From Cohnella luojiensis (GTDB taxonomy: Bacteria; Bacillota; Bacilli; Paenibacillales; Paenibacillaceae), in assembly GCF_004564235.1 (NCBI RefSeq), contig NZ_SOMN01000029.1, positions 1 through 64,000 of the forward strand: a stretch of 64,000 nt of DNA, read 5' to 3'. This document shows, in pieces, positions 43,505 through 51,145 of this stretch; position 1 is the stretch's first letter; each line of letters begins with the position of its first letter. Position numbers and translations under genes: made by a program. The notes below the pieces were generated by a model. That model was not told the origin of the DNA, ran no database searches, and saw nothing but the letters and a program-made list of their open reading frames with translations.

Positions 43505-43667
43505 CTGTTGACTCAGCGTTGACTTCTGTAAATAAAAAATACAGAGCAACGACTTCCTTCTCCCCTTGCTCTGTACTGAACCTCTCATACTACTATGGAA
43601 AATTCCATCCTTATTCTTCGCCCGTCGCCACCGCATTCCCCGCATAGCTAATCCAATCGCTCCAGCT
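43505..43667 (-). repeat. Gene-linked master copy of the repeat (copy 1)
   Basis: The end of the intact sulfurtransferase gene: SWSDWISYAGNAVATGEE and a stop, 35 bp, a terminator hairpin (arms ATACAGAGCA 43539-43548 and TGCTCTGTA 43567-43575) with a T run, then AGAAGTCAACGCTGAGTCAACA. All other copies to the left match this segment in the same orientation and stop matching after CCAGCT at 43667. Confidence 0.85.
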
Positions 43668-44453
43668 CCCCGCGTACAGCTTCACGCGGGTAAACCCAGC
43701 CTCCTCCAACGCCAAAACGTTGGGAGTCGCCGTCACCCCAGAGCCGCAGTAGACGACAAGCTCGTCGTCCTGCTTCAACCCCAAGCCCGCGAACCGCTCG
43801 CCCTGCTCGTTCGCGTCCTTCCACGTGCCATCGGCCCGCCGGCCCTCGGCCCAGAACAAGTTCCTCGCGCCCGGGATATGCCCGGCCACTTTGTCGATCG
43901 GCTCCGCCTCCCCGCGATACCGCGGGGCTTCGCGTGAATCCAATAGCACGAAACGTCCAGTCCCGAGAGATTCGCGGACCTCGTCCATTTCAATGAGCAT
44001 GTTATGCTGCACGGATGCCAAGAATCTCGCAGGAATAATGACTTTCTGCTCACTTGACACCGGACATCCGACATCCCGCCATGCCGAGAATCCCGCATCC
44101 AACACGAAAACGTTCGTATGGCCCAGATAACGAAGCAGCCACCACAACCGCGAAGCCATCGCTCCGCCTTGGTCGTCGTAGGCGACAACCCGTGACTCGT
44201 TGCTGATGCCCGCTTGTCCGAACCGAGCCGCTAGCGTAGCCAGGTCCTGCAACGGATGGCGCCCTCCGTGCTCTCCGATCGGCGCCGACAGATCCTTCTC
44301 CAAGTCCAAATACACGGCTCCCGGTATATGCGCTTCTTCATAGGCCGCGCGGCCGGACTCCGGTTTGCCTAATTGGAATCTGCAATCCACGATAACGATA
44401 TCCGGCTCGTACAGACGGGCCAACAACCATTTAACGGGCACGATATTTTTCAT
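43611..44453 (-). CDS. Sulfurtransferase with two rhodanese domains
   Basis: A ~280-residue thiosulfate/3-mercaptopyruvate-type sulfurtransferase. The N-terminal inactive domain has DCRFQLGKPESGRAAYEEAHIPGAVYLDLEKDLS. The C-terminal active domain has LLDSREAPRYRGEAEPIDKVAGHIPGARN and the catalytic loop CGSGVTA, with Cys240 (counting from a TTG at 44465). The ATG at 44453 lies 12 bp after AAAGGTGG and is preferred. It transfers sulfur to cyanide or thiols. Its 3' end is the source of the dispersed repeat family, so it may be an integration target as rlmH is for SCC. Confidence 0.93.
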   Translation of the reverse strand: MKNIVPVKWLLARLYEPDIVIVDCRFQLGKPESGRAAYEEAHIPGAVYLDLEKDLSAPIGEHGGRHPLQDLATLAARFGQAGISNESRVVAYDDQGGAMASRLWWLLRYLGHTNVFVLDAGFSAWRDVGCPVSSEQKVIIPARFLASVQHNMLIEMDEVRESLGTGRFVLLDSREAPRYRGEAEPIDKVAGHIPGARNLFWAEGRRADGTWKDANEQGERFAGLGLKQDDELVVYCGSGVTATPNVLALEEAGFTRVKLYAGSWSDWISYAGNAVATGEE

Positions 44454-44570
44454 GAGAGAGGACAACCACCTTTATCGAATGTAAATTTACTATTTCTATT
44501 TCCTTGTTCTTCTACTTCTCGAAATCGCCTTGTTCTTCTACTCAAATCTTATCTCCAGCACTTCTGCTAA

Positions 44571-45773
44571 TCAAGCAGCTTCTTCCCCCAACGAACCCGC
44601 CCGCAACCGCTCCAAAGACTTCGCTGACAGCAAAGCCCACACGATGACCGCAAGCATCGCCACCGCAAAACCGGCGAATAACCAGCGAGTCGCGTCCGCT
44701 CCATTTTCGTCCAGGAACCAGCCCGTCAATCTCGGCATTAGCGCCCCGCCGATCCCTCCGCAAGCCATTAGTAAGCTTGTCGTCCGCTCCGTCATTCCCG
44801 GAACCGCCCGGTTGGCGAACACGAGCGCAACGGCGAACATCCCCGACATCGCCAGTCCGGTCAAGAAAGTAAGCACGAACGTCGCCCATACGCTTTCCAG
44901 CCCGCCCATCATTACGAACAATACCGCCGCGGAGATACAGGTTGCCAGCATATAAGTCCCTCCGCCCCAACGATCTGCGGCATGCCCCGACACCAAACGC
45001 CCCAGCACCATGGCCCCCCAGAAAATACTCAAAGACAACGAAGCCGTCGATTCCGACAACCCGTTATTATTCACCAGCAACGAGGGCAAGTAGTGGATAA
45101 AGCTCATTTCGAATCCGACGTAAACCGCGAAGAATAGCGAGCATGCCGCCAAAACGACCAATGTAGGTCCACGATGCGGCATCTTCATTAAACGTGTTTC
45201 CCCGTGCTCGGCGCTCTCGTGAGGTTTATCCAATATTTTCGGCCAGAACAAGAGCCACAATGCCAACGTAACCACCGTTACGGCGCCAACGACCAGGAAT
45301 GCAGCGACCCAATGCCCTCTCGAGATGAGAAATGCGCCCGCGAACGGCATGAGCAGAGCTCCGCCCCCGAAGAACACTTCGACCCTGCTCATGGCCACGT
45401 TAGCGTTACTCATCGCGGAGCCGATTATAAACGAGCCAACGACTGCCTCCGTTATGCCAAAGCCTAACCCTGCGAAGGGTCCCACGGCTAACATGATTCC
45501 CCAATCCGGCTGGAGGGAGTACACGGTTTGCGCTAATAACATAATGACGAGCGCGGAGAGCAGCAGCGTCTTTTTCCCGACACGTCCTATGAGCCAAGGA
45601 GCCAGCGTGATGCCGACCATCATGCCCAGAAATTGGTTCATGACCAATTGTCCGCCGTCGCCGTACTGCACGCCATAGGCGTCAACCATCGGCTCCATGA
45701 TCGTTCCGATCACCATTTGCCCGAGCCCGATTGCTAAATATGCGATACATCCTAAGAAGACTAGCCGAGCCAT
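44571..45773 (-). CDS. MFS transporter
   Basis: A 400-residue protein with 12 membrane segments in two halves: VFLGCIAYLAIGLGQMVIG..., PWLIGRVGKKTLLLSALVIMLLAQ (MFS loop 2-3) and WGAMVLGRLVSGHAADRWGGGTYML (the matching motif in the second half). The closest layout is the FucP/YfkF-like sugar or drug porter group. No neighbour indicates a substrate. Confidence 0.88.
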   Translation of the reverse strand: MARLVFLGCIAYLAIGLGQMVIGTIMEPMVDAYGVQYGDGGQLVMNQFLGMMVGITLAPWLIGRVGKKTLLLSALVIMLLAQTVYSLQPDWGIMLAVGPFAGLGFGITEAVVGSFIIGSAMSNANVAMSRVEVFFGGGALLMPFAGAFLISRGHWVAAFLVVGAVTVVTLALWLLFWPKILDKPHESAEHGETRLMKMPHRGPTLVVLAACSLFFAVYVGFEMSFIHYLPSLLVNNNGLSESTASLSLSIFWGAMVLGRLVSGHAADRWGGGTYMLATCISAAVLFVMMGGLESVWATFVLTFLTGLAMSGMFAVALVFANRAVPGMTERTTSLLMACGGIGGALMPRLTGWFLDENGADATRWLFAGFAVAMLAVIVWALLSAKSLERLRAGSLGEEAA

Positions 45774-45866
45774 TATTCGATCCCCTTTACAACAATCCTG
45801 TCAAGCAACTCTTCTATAATACCACTTTTGCTTGCCATTGAGTCCGTCTTATACGCTTCGGAAAAT

Positions 45867-45898
45867 GAAAAAGCCGAGCACCCTAAAGGCCCGGCTTC
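45867..45898 (-). terminator. Terminator of the DUF975 gene
   Basis: On the minus strand AAGCCGGGCC and a matching GGTGCTCGGCTTTTT form an imperfect hairpin with a T run, 20 bp after the DUF975 stop codon. Confidence 0.7.
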
Positions 45899-45917
45899 AC
45901 TTATATTTGTCTTATGT

Positions 45918-46553
45918 TCAGACGGTTACGCCCGAGTAAGGATTAGGCGGCGGAGGCAGCGTTGCGGAACGCGAGATCAAGGAATTATGAAAGTGACCGA
46001 ATGCAGTATACACATACGGGGCAAGCCACAGTATTCCGATTCCGAGAGTCAAGATCGTGAGCAGGAACCATCCGATGAAGGAGAGCGTCAGCATGAACAG
46101 CTTCCCTTTTTGTCCGTCCATCAGGGCTTTGCTTCGACGGATCGCCTCCATGGCGCCGATCTCCGGATTATCTCTTAATATGTAGTAGGCTTGGGAATAT
46201 CGCAGCGCGGCTATGATTCCGGGGACGATAAGCAATAAGGTCCACAAAATCGTGAAAATACTCATTAACAAGCTCAGCAAGAACGTATTCACGAATCGAT
46301 TGAATCCACTGAACAGGACCGAAGTTTCGGGTTTCTCTCCGCGGGAGATCAATAAATAAAAACTGACGAGACCGAAAGTCAGAGCTCCAGAGACAAGAAG
46401 GTTTCCGACCCATCCTACGAAAGGCATCTCCTCGATAAAATACTGAATCACGCCCTGAATCACGCAATACAAAAGCATATGAAGCACAGCGCTCGTCCAA
46501 TTTCCTGACAAACTTCCCCTTGCCATTGCCCTTAACTCTGCATTTGTCGGCAT
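45918..46553 (-). CDS. DUF975-family membrane protein
   Basis: A 211-residue protein with the DUF975 opening PTNAELRAMARGSLSGNW and several membrane segments, including FLLSLLMSIFTILWTLLLIVPGIIAALRYSQAYYILRDNP...IGAMEAIRRSKALMDGQKGKLFML, which is the family's most conserved stretch. The ATG at 46553 has AAAGGTGG upstream; longer in-frame starts up to 46676 lack a site. The function is unknown; related proteins may respond to membrane stress. Confidence 0.82.
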   Translation of the reverse strand: MPTNAELRAMARGSLSGNWTSAVLHMLLYCVIQGVIQYFIEEMPFVGWVGNLLVSGALTFGLVSFYLLISRGEKPETSVLFSGFNRFVNTFLLSLLMSIFTILWTLLLIVPGIIAALRYSQAYYILRDNPEIGAMEAIRRSKALMDGQKGKLFMLTLSFIGWFLLTILTLGIGILWLAPYVYTAFGHFHNSLISRSATLPPPPNPYSGVTV

Positions 46554-46743
46554 GCGTCTAATTCCACCTTTTCCAATATTGTGCATATAGCACCTGTTAA
46601 TACTAATTGTATTTCCCATAATTAACAATATGTTTTTCGACAAATTTTGCAGATTGAAATCCCGCAGTATCGCCATTTCTCTTCAACTATTATAATAAGG
46701 CCTAAGAGGATTTATGACGGGGATAAAAAAAGGGGGGGATCTC

Positions 46744-47229
46744 ATGAATGCAGATATCCTGCTCAGGTTAACTCCTATGACGGAAAAGGACGGCCAAGCG
46801 ATCTGCGATTGGCGATATCCCGCTCCTTACGAGTTGTTCAGATGGCCTCCCTGGGAGACGATGGTGAAGCAAGGACGGGAATTCGGAGATGCGCGAATCC
46901 GTCTTGAGCAATACGTATCCGTACGAAATGCGGATGACGGTCAGCTGGTCGGTTATGTTCAGCTTTTTCCTATGGATAGGACATTGCGAATCGGAATGGG
47001 TCTGCGGCCGGATTGCTGCGATCGGGGCTGGGGGACAATCTTGACGGGGTTGGTCGTTGAAGAAGCGCTGCGTCGCCGACCAGGTTATGAGATTGATCTC
47101 GAGGTAGAGAAGTGGAACAAGCGAGCTATCCGTGTGTATGAGAAATCGGGCTTCGTCGTCACGGACGAATACGATCGCAGAGCTTCCCACGGGATCGTCG
47201 GCGTGTTGTGCATGGTATGGCATAACTAG
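46744..47229 (+). CDS. GNAT-family N-acetyltransferase
   Basis: A 161-residue protein started at 46744 after AAAGGGGGGG. It has the GNAT core: QLVGYVQLFPMDRTLRIGMGLRPDCCDRGWGTILTGLVVEEAL (motif A, although Q/RxxGxG/A is altered to CDRGWG) and VEKWNKRAIRVYEKSGFVV (motif B). N-terminal TPMTEKDGQAICDWRYPAPYELF resembles acetyltransferases acting on small molecules or ribosomal protein termini. The substrate is unknown. Confidence 0.88.
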   Translation: MNADILLRLTPMTEKDGQAICDWRYPAPYELFRWPPWETMVKQGREFGDARIRLEQYVSVRNADDGQLVGYVQLFPMDRTLRIGMGLRPDCCDRGWGTILTGLVVEEALRRRPGYEIDLEVEKWNKRAIRVYEKSGFVVTDEYDRRASHGIVGVLCMVWHN

Positions 47230-47337
47230 TAATTGCTGCTCATAAAACTATAAAGAACAACCAAGAGTCAGCATGCTCCAGTCAGGCAGTTTCACCAGAA
47301 AAGGGTGCGATCACCCCATTAAGGAGGCTGTTTCTGA

Positions 47338-47541
47338 ATGAAGGCGCTAAATGTCATTAGCCTGATTCTCGTTATCCTCGGTGGATTAAACTGGCTTGCC
47401 GTCGGCTTGTTCGAGTACGACGTCGTCAGCGAAATCTTCGGGGGCGCAGATGAAGTCGGCTCGCGCATCGTGTATACCGTCGTCGGTCTAGCGGCTCTCT
47501 ACGCGCTGGCGCTACTCCCGAAAGTATCTAAGGACGACTAG
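47338..47541 (+). CDS. DUF378 small membrane protein
   Basis: A 67-residue protein with two membrane helices and the DUF378 signature (LNVISLILVILGGLNWLAVGLFEYDVVSEIFGG...SRIVYTVVGLAALYAL). It has a good AAGGAGG 8 bp upstream of the start. The function is unknown; members are widespread in Firmicutes and often described as general stress or membrane proteins. Confidence 0.92.
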   Translation: MKALNVISLILVILGGLNWLAVGLFEYDVVSEIFGGADEVGSRIVYTVVGLAALYALALLPKVSKDD

Positions 47542-47625
47542 AAAGAAGCCTTTTCGGCTGCGGGACCCTTACCTTTTGGCGGTATGCCGAGGTTGGTCTC
47601 GCGGTTTTTTTGTTTTGTTTTGTTT

Positions 47626-47838
47626 TGCTCTCTTCACCTCTCCGCCTTTCTAGCTCTCCCCTCTCCGTCTTTCTCGCTCTCCCCGCTCCGCCTTTCTCGC
47701 TCTCACCTCTCCGTCTTTCTCGCTCTCCCCTCTCCTTCTTTCTCACTCTCCTCCTCTCCGTCTTTCTCACTCTCCCCATTTCCGTCTTCCTCGCTCTCCC
47801 CTTTCCGTCTTTCTCGCTCTCCCCCTTTCCCTTTCTCG
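47626..47838. repeat. Pyrimidine-rich imperfect tandem repeat
   Basis: About 210 bp of C and T made of variants of CTCTCCGTCTTTCTCGCTCTCCCC with a period near 21-27 bp. It has all-pyrimidine tracts on the plus strand. Open reading frames across it are artefacts of composition. Such tracts can form triplex-like structures. Confidence 0.8.
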
Positions 47839-47863
47839 CTGAGCGAAGGGGATATCGTCAAAA
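47839..47863 (+). repeat. Direct repeat, left copy
   Basis: A 25-bp sequence beginning CTGAGCGAAGGGGATATC that is repeated exactly at 48242-48266. The two copies bracket the 51-bp hairpin array. Confidence 0.85.
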
Positions 47864-47905
47864 AGGGATCACGGTGGGCGTATTTAGCTAATTTCCTTTG
47901 TTTAT

Positions 47906-48196
47906 TCGGTACTGTTCAGCCGCGGCGGACGGAGTTAGTAAGGTTTTGTTACTATCTCGGTGCTGTTCGGTCGCGGCGGGCGGAGATAGTAAAGTTTTGT
48001 TACTATCTCGGTGCTGTTCGGTCGCGGTGGGCGGATATAGTAAAGTTTTATTACTATCTCGGTTCGATTCGACCGCGGCGAGCGGAGATAGTACGGTTTT
48101 GTTACTATCTCGGTTCGATTCGACCACGGCGGACGGAGAAAGTACGCTTTTGCTACTATCTCGGTTCGATTCGACCACGGCGGACGGAGATAGTTA
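47906..48196. repeat. Array of 51-bp hairpin-forming tandem repeats
   Basis: Five complete units start at 47950, 48001, 48052, 48103 and 48154 (exact 51-bp period), plus a partial unit at 47906. Each unit has TACTATCTC and, 22-25 bp on, GGAGATAGTA, so each can fold into a hairpin. Two sub-types differ in the loop (GGTGCTGTTCGGTCGCGG and GGTTCGATTCGACCGCGG). The period is a multiple of 3, which produces open frames on both strands, but no start with a ribosome binding site is seen. Confidence 0.88.
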
Positions 48197-48241
48197 AGCA
48201 GAGTTAGCTAAATCCCTTCCTTAGCTCCGCCATCCCCCCCT

Positions 48242-48266
48242 CTGAGCGAAGGGGATATCGTCAAAA
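48242..48266 (+). repeat. Direct repeat, right copy
   Basis: An exact copy of 47839-47863. Together the pair flanks the hairpin array at a distance of 403 bp. Confidence 0.85.
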
Positions 48267-48344
48267 GGCAGCTCTCCAGCTACAAAGAAAAAAGGCCGCC
48301 CACAGGTAATCGCTCACCCGCAGACAGCCCGTAAACACTATTCT

Positions 48345-50081
48345 CTAAACCGTACCGACCCCGCTGAATTGAGCCGCGCTCAACCGCGAGTATGTTCCGC
48401 CGGCCGCAATAAGCTCCTCGTGCTTACCTTGCTCCGCGATCCCGTCTTCCGTGACCACGACGATCCGGTCGGCATGCCTTACCGTTGCGAGGCGATGCGC
48501 GATAATGAGCGTCGTGCGATTGTGCGAGAGCTGCTCCAACGCCTGCTGGATCATCGTCTCCGTCTCGGTATCGAGCGCCGACGTCGCTTCGTCTAAGATG
48601 AGAATGGACGGATTCTTAAGGAAGATCCGCGCGATGGACAAGCGTTGCCGCTGCCCGCCCGACAGCTTCAGCCCCCGCTCCCCGATGAACGTGTCGAGCC
48701 CATCCGGCAATCCTTGCAGCATTCCCTCTAAATGGGCTTTGCGCGCGGCGTCCCAAATCTGCTCTTCCGTCGCGTCGAGGCGTCCGTAGGCAATATTTTC
48801 GCGAATCGTTCCGTTGAACAAAAAGACGTCCTGCTGCACGATCCCGATCTGATTGCGCAATGAATGCTGCGTCATTTTGCGAATGTCGATGCCGTCGATC
48901 GTCACCGCGCCGTCATCAATCTCGTAGAATCGCGGAATCAAGCTGCATAGCGTCGATTTACCCGCTCCCGACGGGCCGACGAGGGCAACCGTTTCTCCCG
49001 CGCGAATCTGCAAATCCACGCCTTTAAGCACGTGCGCATGGTTCTCGTAGCCGAAAGTCACGTTGCTGAACTCGATGTTCCCTTTCAGCTTCGGTGCTTC
49101 GATCGCATCTTCCGCGTCCTTGACGTCGGGCTCGGTATCCATAAGCTCGCAATACCTTCTGAAGCCGGCCATCCCCTTCGGATAGAGCTCTAGAAGGGCA
49201 TTGATTTTCTCGATCGGCTTGAGGAAAATGTTAATGTACAGCAGGAACCCGACTAACTCGCCGTACGTGAGTTTCCCCTGATATGCATACCATGCGCCGA
49301 AAACGAGCACCACCAGCGTAATGAACCGCGTCAGCATGTAAATGCTCGAGGCGCTGAGGGATATCGTGAAATAGGAGCGAAGCTTCGCCAAGCGGAAGCC
49401 CTGGTTGTTTTTCGTGAACCGCTCCATTTCGAAGCTCTCGTTGCCGAAGGATTTTACGACGCGAATTCCGGAAACGCTATCTTCAACGCGCGCGTTCACG
49501 TCGGCGATCTGTTCGAACATCTGCGTGGCCGCTTTGTTCAGCTTCTGGTTGAAGTAAACGATAATCCAAGCGAGGAACGGGACGACGATAAACGTAATGC
49601 AAGCCAGCTCCCAATTCACCATGAACATGATGCCGAACACGCCTACAAGGGTCATAAGCGCAATGAACATATCCTCAGGACCATGATGGGCCATCTCTCC
49701 GAGATCGAAAAGGTCGTTGGTCATCCTGCTCATGATTTGTCCGGTTTTCGTATTGTCGAAGAAACGGAAGCTCAGCTTCTGGATATGCTGAAACAGGTTC
49801 TTGCGCATATCCGTTTCGATGTTAATGCCTAGCTTGTGTCCCCAATAAGCCACGACGAACTGCAATCCCATGCTGACGATATATAAGGCCAGTAAGCCGG
49901 CGCAGACCCAAGTAATGAGTCCCCAATTCCCGGTGGGAAGCAGCTTGTCGATCATCCATTGCACGCCTATAGGGAACCCGAGTTCCAATAAGGCAACCAC
50001 AACCGCGCAGCTGAAGTCGAGCGTGAATAACCCTTTATAGGGACCATAGAAAGATAGAAAACGGCGAATCAAAGGTCTCAC
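48345..50081 (-). CDS. ABC exporter half-transporter (MsbA/BmrA-like)
   Basis: A 578-residue protein: an N-terminal membrane domain with six segments to ~325 (RRFLSFYGPYKGLFTLDFSCAVVVALLELGFPIGVQWMID...) and a C-terminal ATPase with Walker A VGPSGAGKSTL, Q-loop, signature LSGGQRQRLSIARI and Walker B ILILDEATSALD, then the H-loop AHRLATVRHADRI. Such proteins work as homodimers or paired heterodimers, exporting lipids, peptides or drugs. No partner gene is adjacent, so a homodimer is likely. Confidence 0.93.
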   Translation of the reverse strand: MRPLIRRFLSFYGPYKGLFTLDFSCAVVVALLELGFPIGVQWMIDKLLPTGNWGLITWVCAGLLALYIVSMGLQFVVAYWGHKLGINIETDMRKNLFQHIQKLSFRFFDNTKTGQIMSRMTNDLFDLGEMAHHGPEDMFIALMTLVGVFGIMFMVNWELACITFIVVPFLAWIIVYFNQKLNKAATQMFEQIADVNARVEDSVSGIRVVKSFGNESFEMERFTKNNQGFRLAKLRSYFTISLSASSIYMLTRFITLVVLVFGAWYAYQGKLTYGELVGFLLYINIFLKPIEKINALLELYPKGMAGFRRYCELMDTEPDVKDAEDAIEAPKLKGNIEFSNVTFGYENHAHVLKGVDLQIRAGETVALVGPSGAGKSTLCSLIPRFYEIDDGAVTIDGIDIRKMTQHSLRNQIGIVQQDVFLFNGTIRENIAYGRLDATEEQIWDAARKAHLEGMLQGLPDGLDTFIGERGLKLSGGQRQRLSIARIFLKNPSILILDEATSALDTETETMIQQALEQLSHNRTTLIIAHRLATVRHADRIVVVTEDGIAEQGKHEELIAAGGTYSRLSAAQFSGVGTV

Positions 50082-50109
50082 TCCCCTACATGAAGCACAA
50101 CAACTTGTA

Positions 50110-50397
50110 TTATAAACGATCGTACGCCTTAGCGGAATCGATGTCCAGAGAAGTTAATCCTCCGGAATTCCAGGTCGTGAGCCTCAGCGTCACCCGCTTG
50201 AAATCGATTCCGATGAACGGATGATGATTCATGTCCTCCGCGATATCGGCAACCTTGCCCACGAACACTACGGCATCCCGGAACGATCCGAACAGCCGCT
50301 TGCGAACCAGCCATTTGCCGTCCTCGATCTTCCATTCCGCGAGCTCCTGCAACCCTGCTTGAAGCTCCTCTTCATTGAACAACGGATGTTTGCTCAT
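50110..50397 (-). CDS. Pterin-4a-carbinolamine dehydratase
   Basis: A 95-residue protein with the family's catalytic histidines in EDMNHHPFIGIDFKRVTLRLTTWNSGGLTSLDIDSAKAYDRL. The enzyme dehydrates 4a-hydroxytetrahydropterin, or acts in other pterin or molybdopterin pathways. The end of the S-component gene overlaps its start by 26 bp, so it is the last gene of the B12 operon. No aromatic amino acid hydroxylase is nearby, and its role in that operon is unclear. Confidence 0.88.
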   Translation of the reverse strand: MSKHPLFNEEELQAGLQELAEWKIEDGKWLVRKRLFGSFRDAVVFVGKVADIAEDMNHHPFIGIDFKRVTLRLTTWNSGGLTSLDIDSAKAYDRL

Positions 50398-51145
50398 CGT
50401 AAGTCCCCTCCTCTAAGGTCTCCAATCGTTCAAGCGTCCCGTACTTACGCCGGTATCTCTCCAATAGCGCGATCCACGAGGGACCGAATGTCAGGATGAA
50501 GAACACGTTAGCGACGGCGTGTATGATCTCGAACGGAAGTCCGGTTACGTACTTGCCGACCACGGCTTCCCAAGAATGTGTCTGGACCCATTGGTCGAGG
50601 GCTAGCGTCACGTTCATGATCCAACCGAACAGAAATCCCCATGCCGCTCCGAAGAGCGACAACGGAAGCCGCCCGCGACGCCAACCGCTGCGATGCGCGA
50701 ACAATCCCGCCGTATAGCCGGCCAACCCCCACGCGAACATCTGCCAAGGCGTCCACGGTCCTTGCCCCAGGAATAGATTGGATACGAGCGCCGACGCAGC
50801 GCCGACCATCCACCCCGCTTCCGCTCCGAAAACGACCCCGGAGACGATGACGACGAAGGTTACCGGCGTGAATCCGGGAAGCAGCGTGGCGAACGGGATT
50901 CGGCTCACCGTGGCGACCGCGGCCATGACCGCGATGAGCATGAGCTCGCGGGCTTTCCGCTCCCGGCGTTCGAAGCGAAGCAGGAAGGGGATAATCGAGA
51001 GCAGCACGAGCACGATTCCAATGAGCAGAGAGTTTCCCCTTTGCAGCGACAAGTAAGCCAGCGCGAGATAAGCGATCGCGATCGGAACGATGATCCATTT
51101 CACGGAGGGGAGTGACCGGCTCCTTCTCCTACTCTTACCACTCAT
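50372..51145 (-). CDS. ECF transporter S component (probable cobalamin/corrinoid)
   Basis: A ~257-residue membrane protein with six or more helices (WIIVPIAIAYLALAYLSL, ELMLIAVMAAVATVSRIPFATLLPGFTPVTFVVIVSGVVFGAEAGWMVGAASALVSNLFLG..., WQMFAWGLAGYTAGLFAH). These match the ECF S-component pattern with the GxxxGxxxGxxxS-type stretch. The ATG at 51145 overlaps the ATPase stop (ATGA); a longer upstream start would run inside the ATPase gene. The substrate is inferred from the cobalamin riboswitch that controls the operon. Related S components import cobalamin or its precursors. Confidence 0.85.
   Translation of the reverse strand: MSGKSRRRSRSLPSVKWIIVPIAIAYLALAYLSLQRGNSLLIGIVLVLLSIIPFLLRFERRERKARELMLIAVMAAVATVSRIPFATLLPGFTPVTFVVIVSGVVFGAEAGWMVGAASALVSNLFLGQGPWTPWQMFAWGLAGYTAGLFAHRSGWRRGRLPLSLFGAAWGFLFGWIMNVTLALDQWVQTHSWEAVVGKYVTGLPFEIIHAVANVFFILTFGPSWIALLERYRRKYGTLERLETLEEGTYDEQTSVVQ

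Noticed and set aside
9752..43667. Classical integron or superintegron
   Set aside because: No integrase gene or attI, and the repeats are gene 3' ends with coding sequence, not attC sites with the usual core triplets. The cassettes are several kb and multi-gene. A site-specific system remains possible but not this one.
43825..44188. Open frames inside the sulfurtransferase gene
   Set aside because: Shadows of the real gene, whose active-site motifs fix the frame.
46168..46500. A second frame within the DUF975 gene
   Set aside because: Shadow frame; the DUF975 motifs are in the frame chosen.
47906..48196. CRISPR array
   Set aside because: Units are directly abutting with no unique spacers and no cas genes nearby.
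47888..48197. Open reading frames on both strands encoding 17-residue repeats
   Set aside because: The 51-bp period is a multiple of three and lacks stops, so all such frames are open by construction. None has a ribosome binding site, and the hairpin symmetry explains the sequence better.
47584..48207. A 207-codon Ser/Leu-rich frame across the pyrimidine tract
   Set aside because: Composition artefact of CT repeats, with no start signal and no folded-protein pattern.
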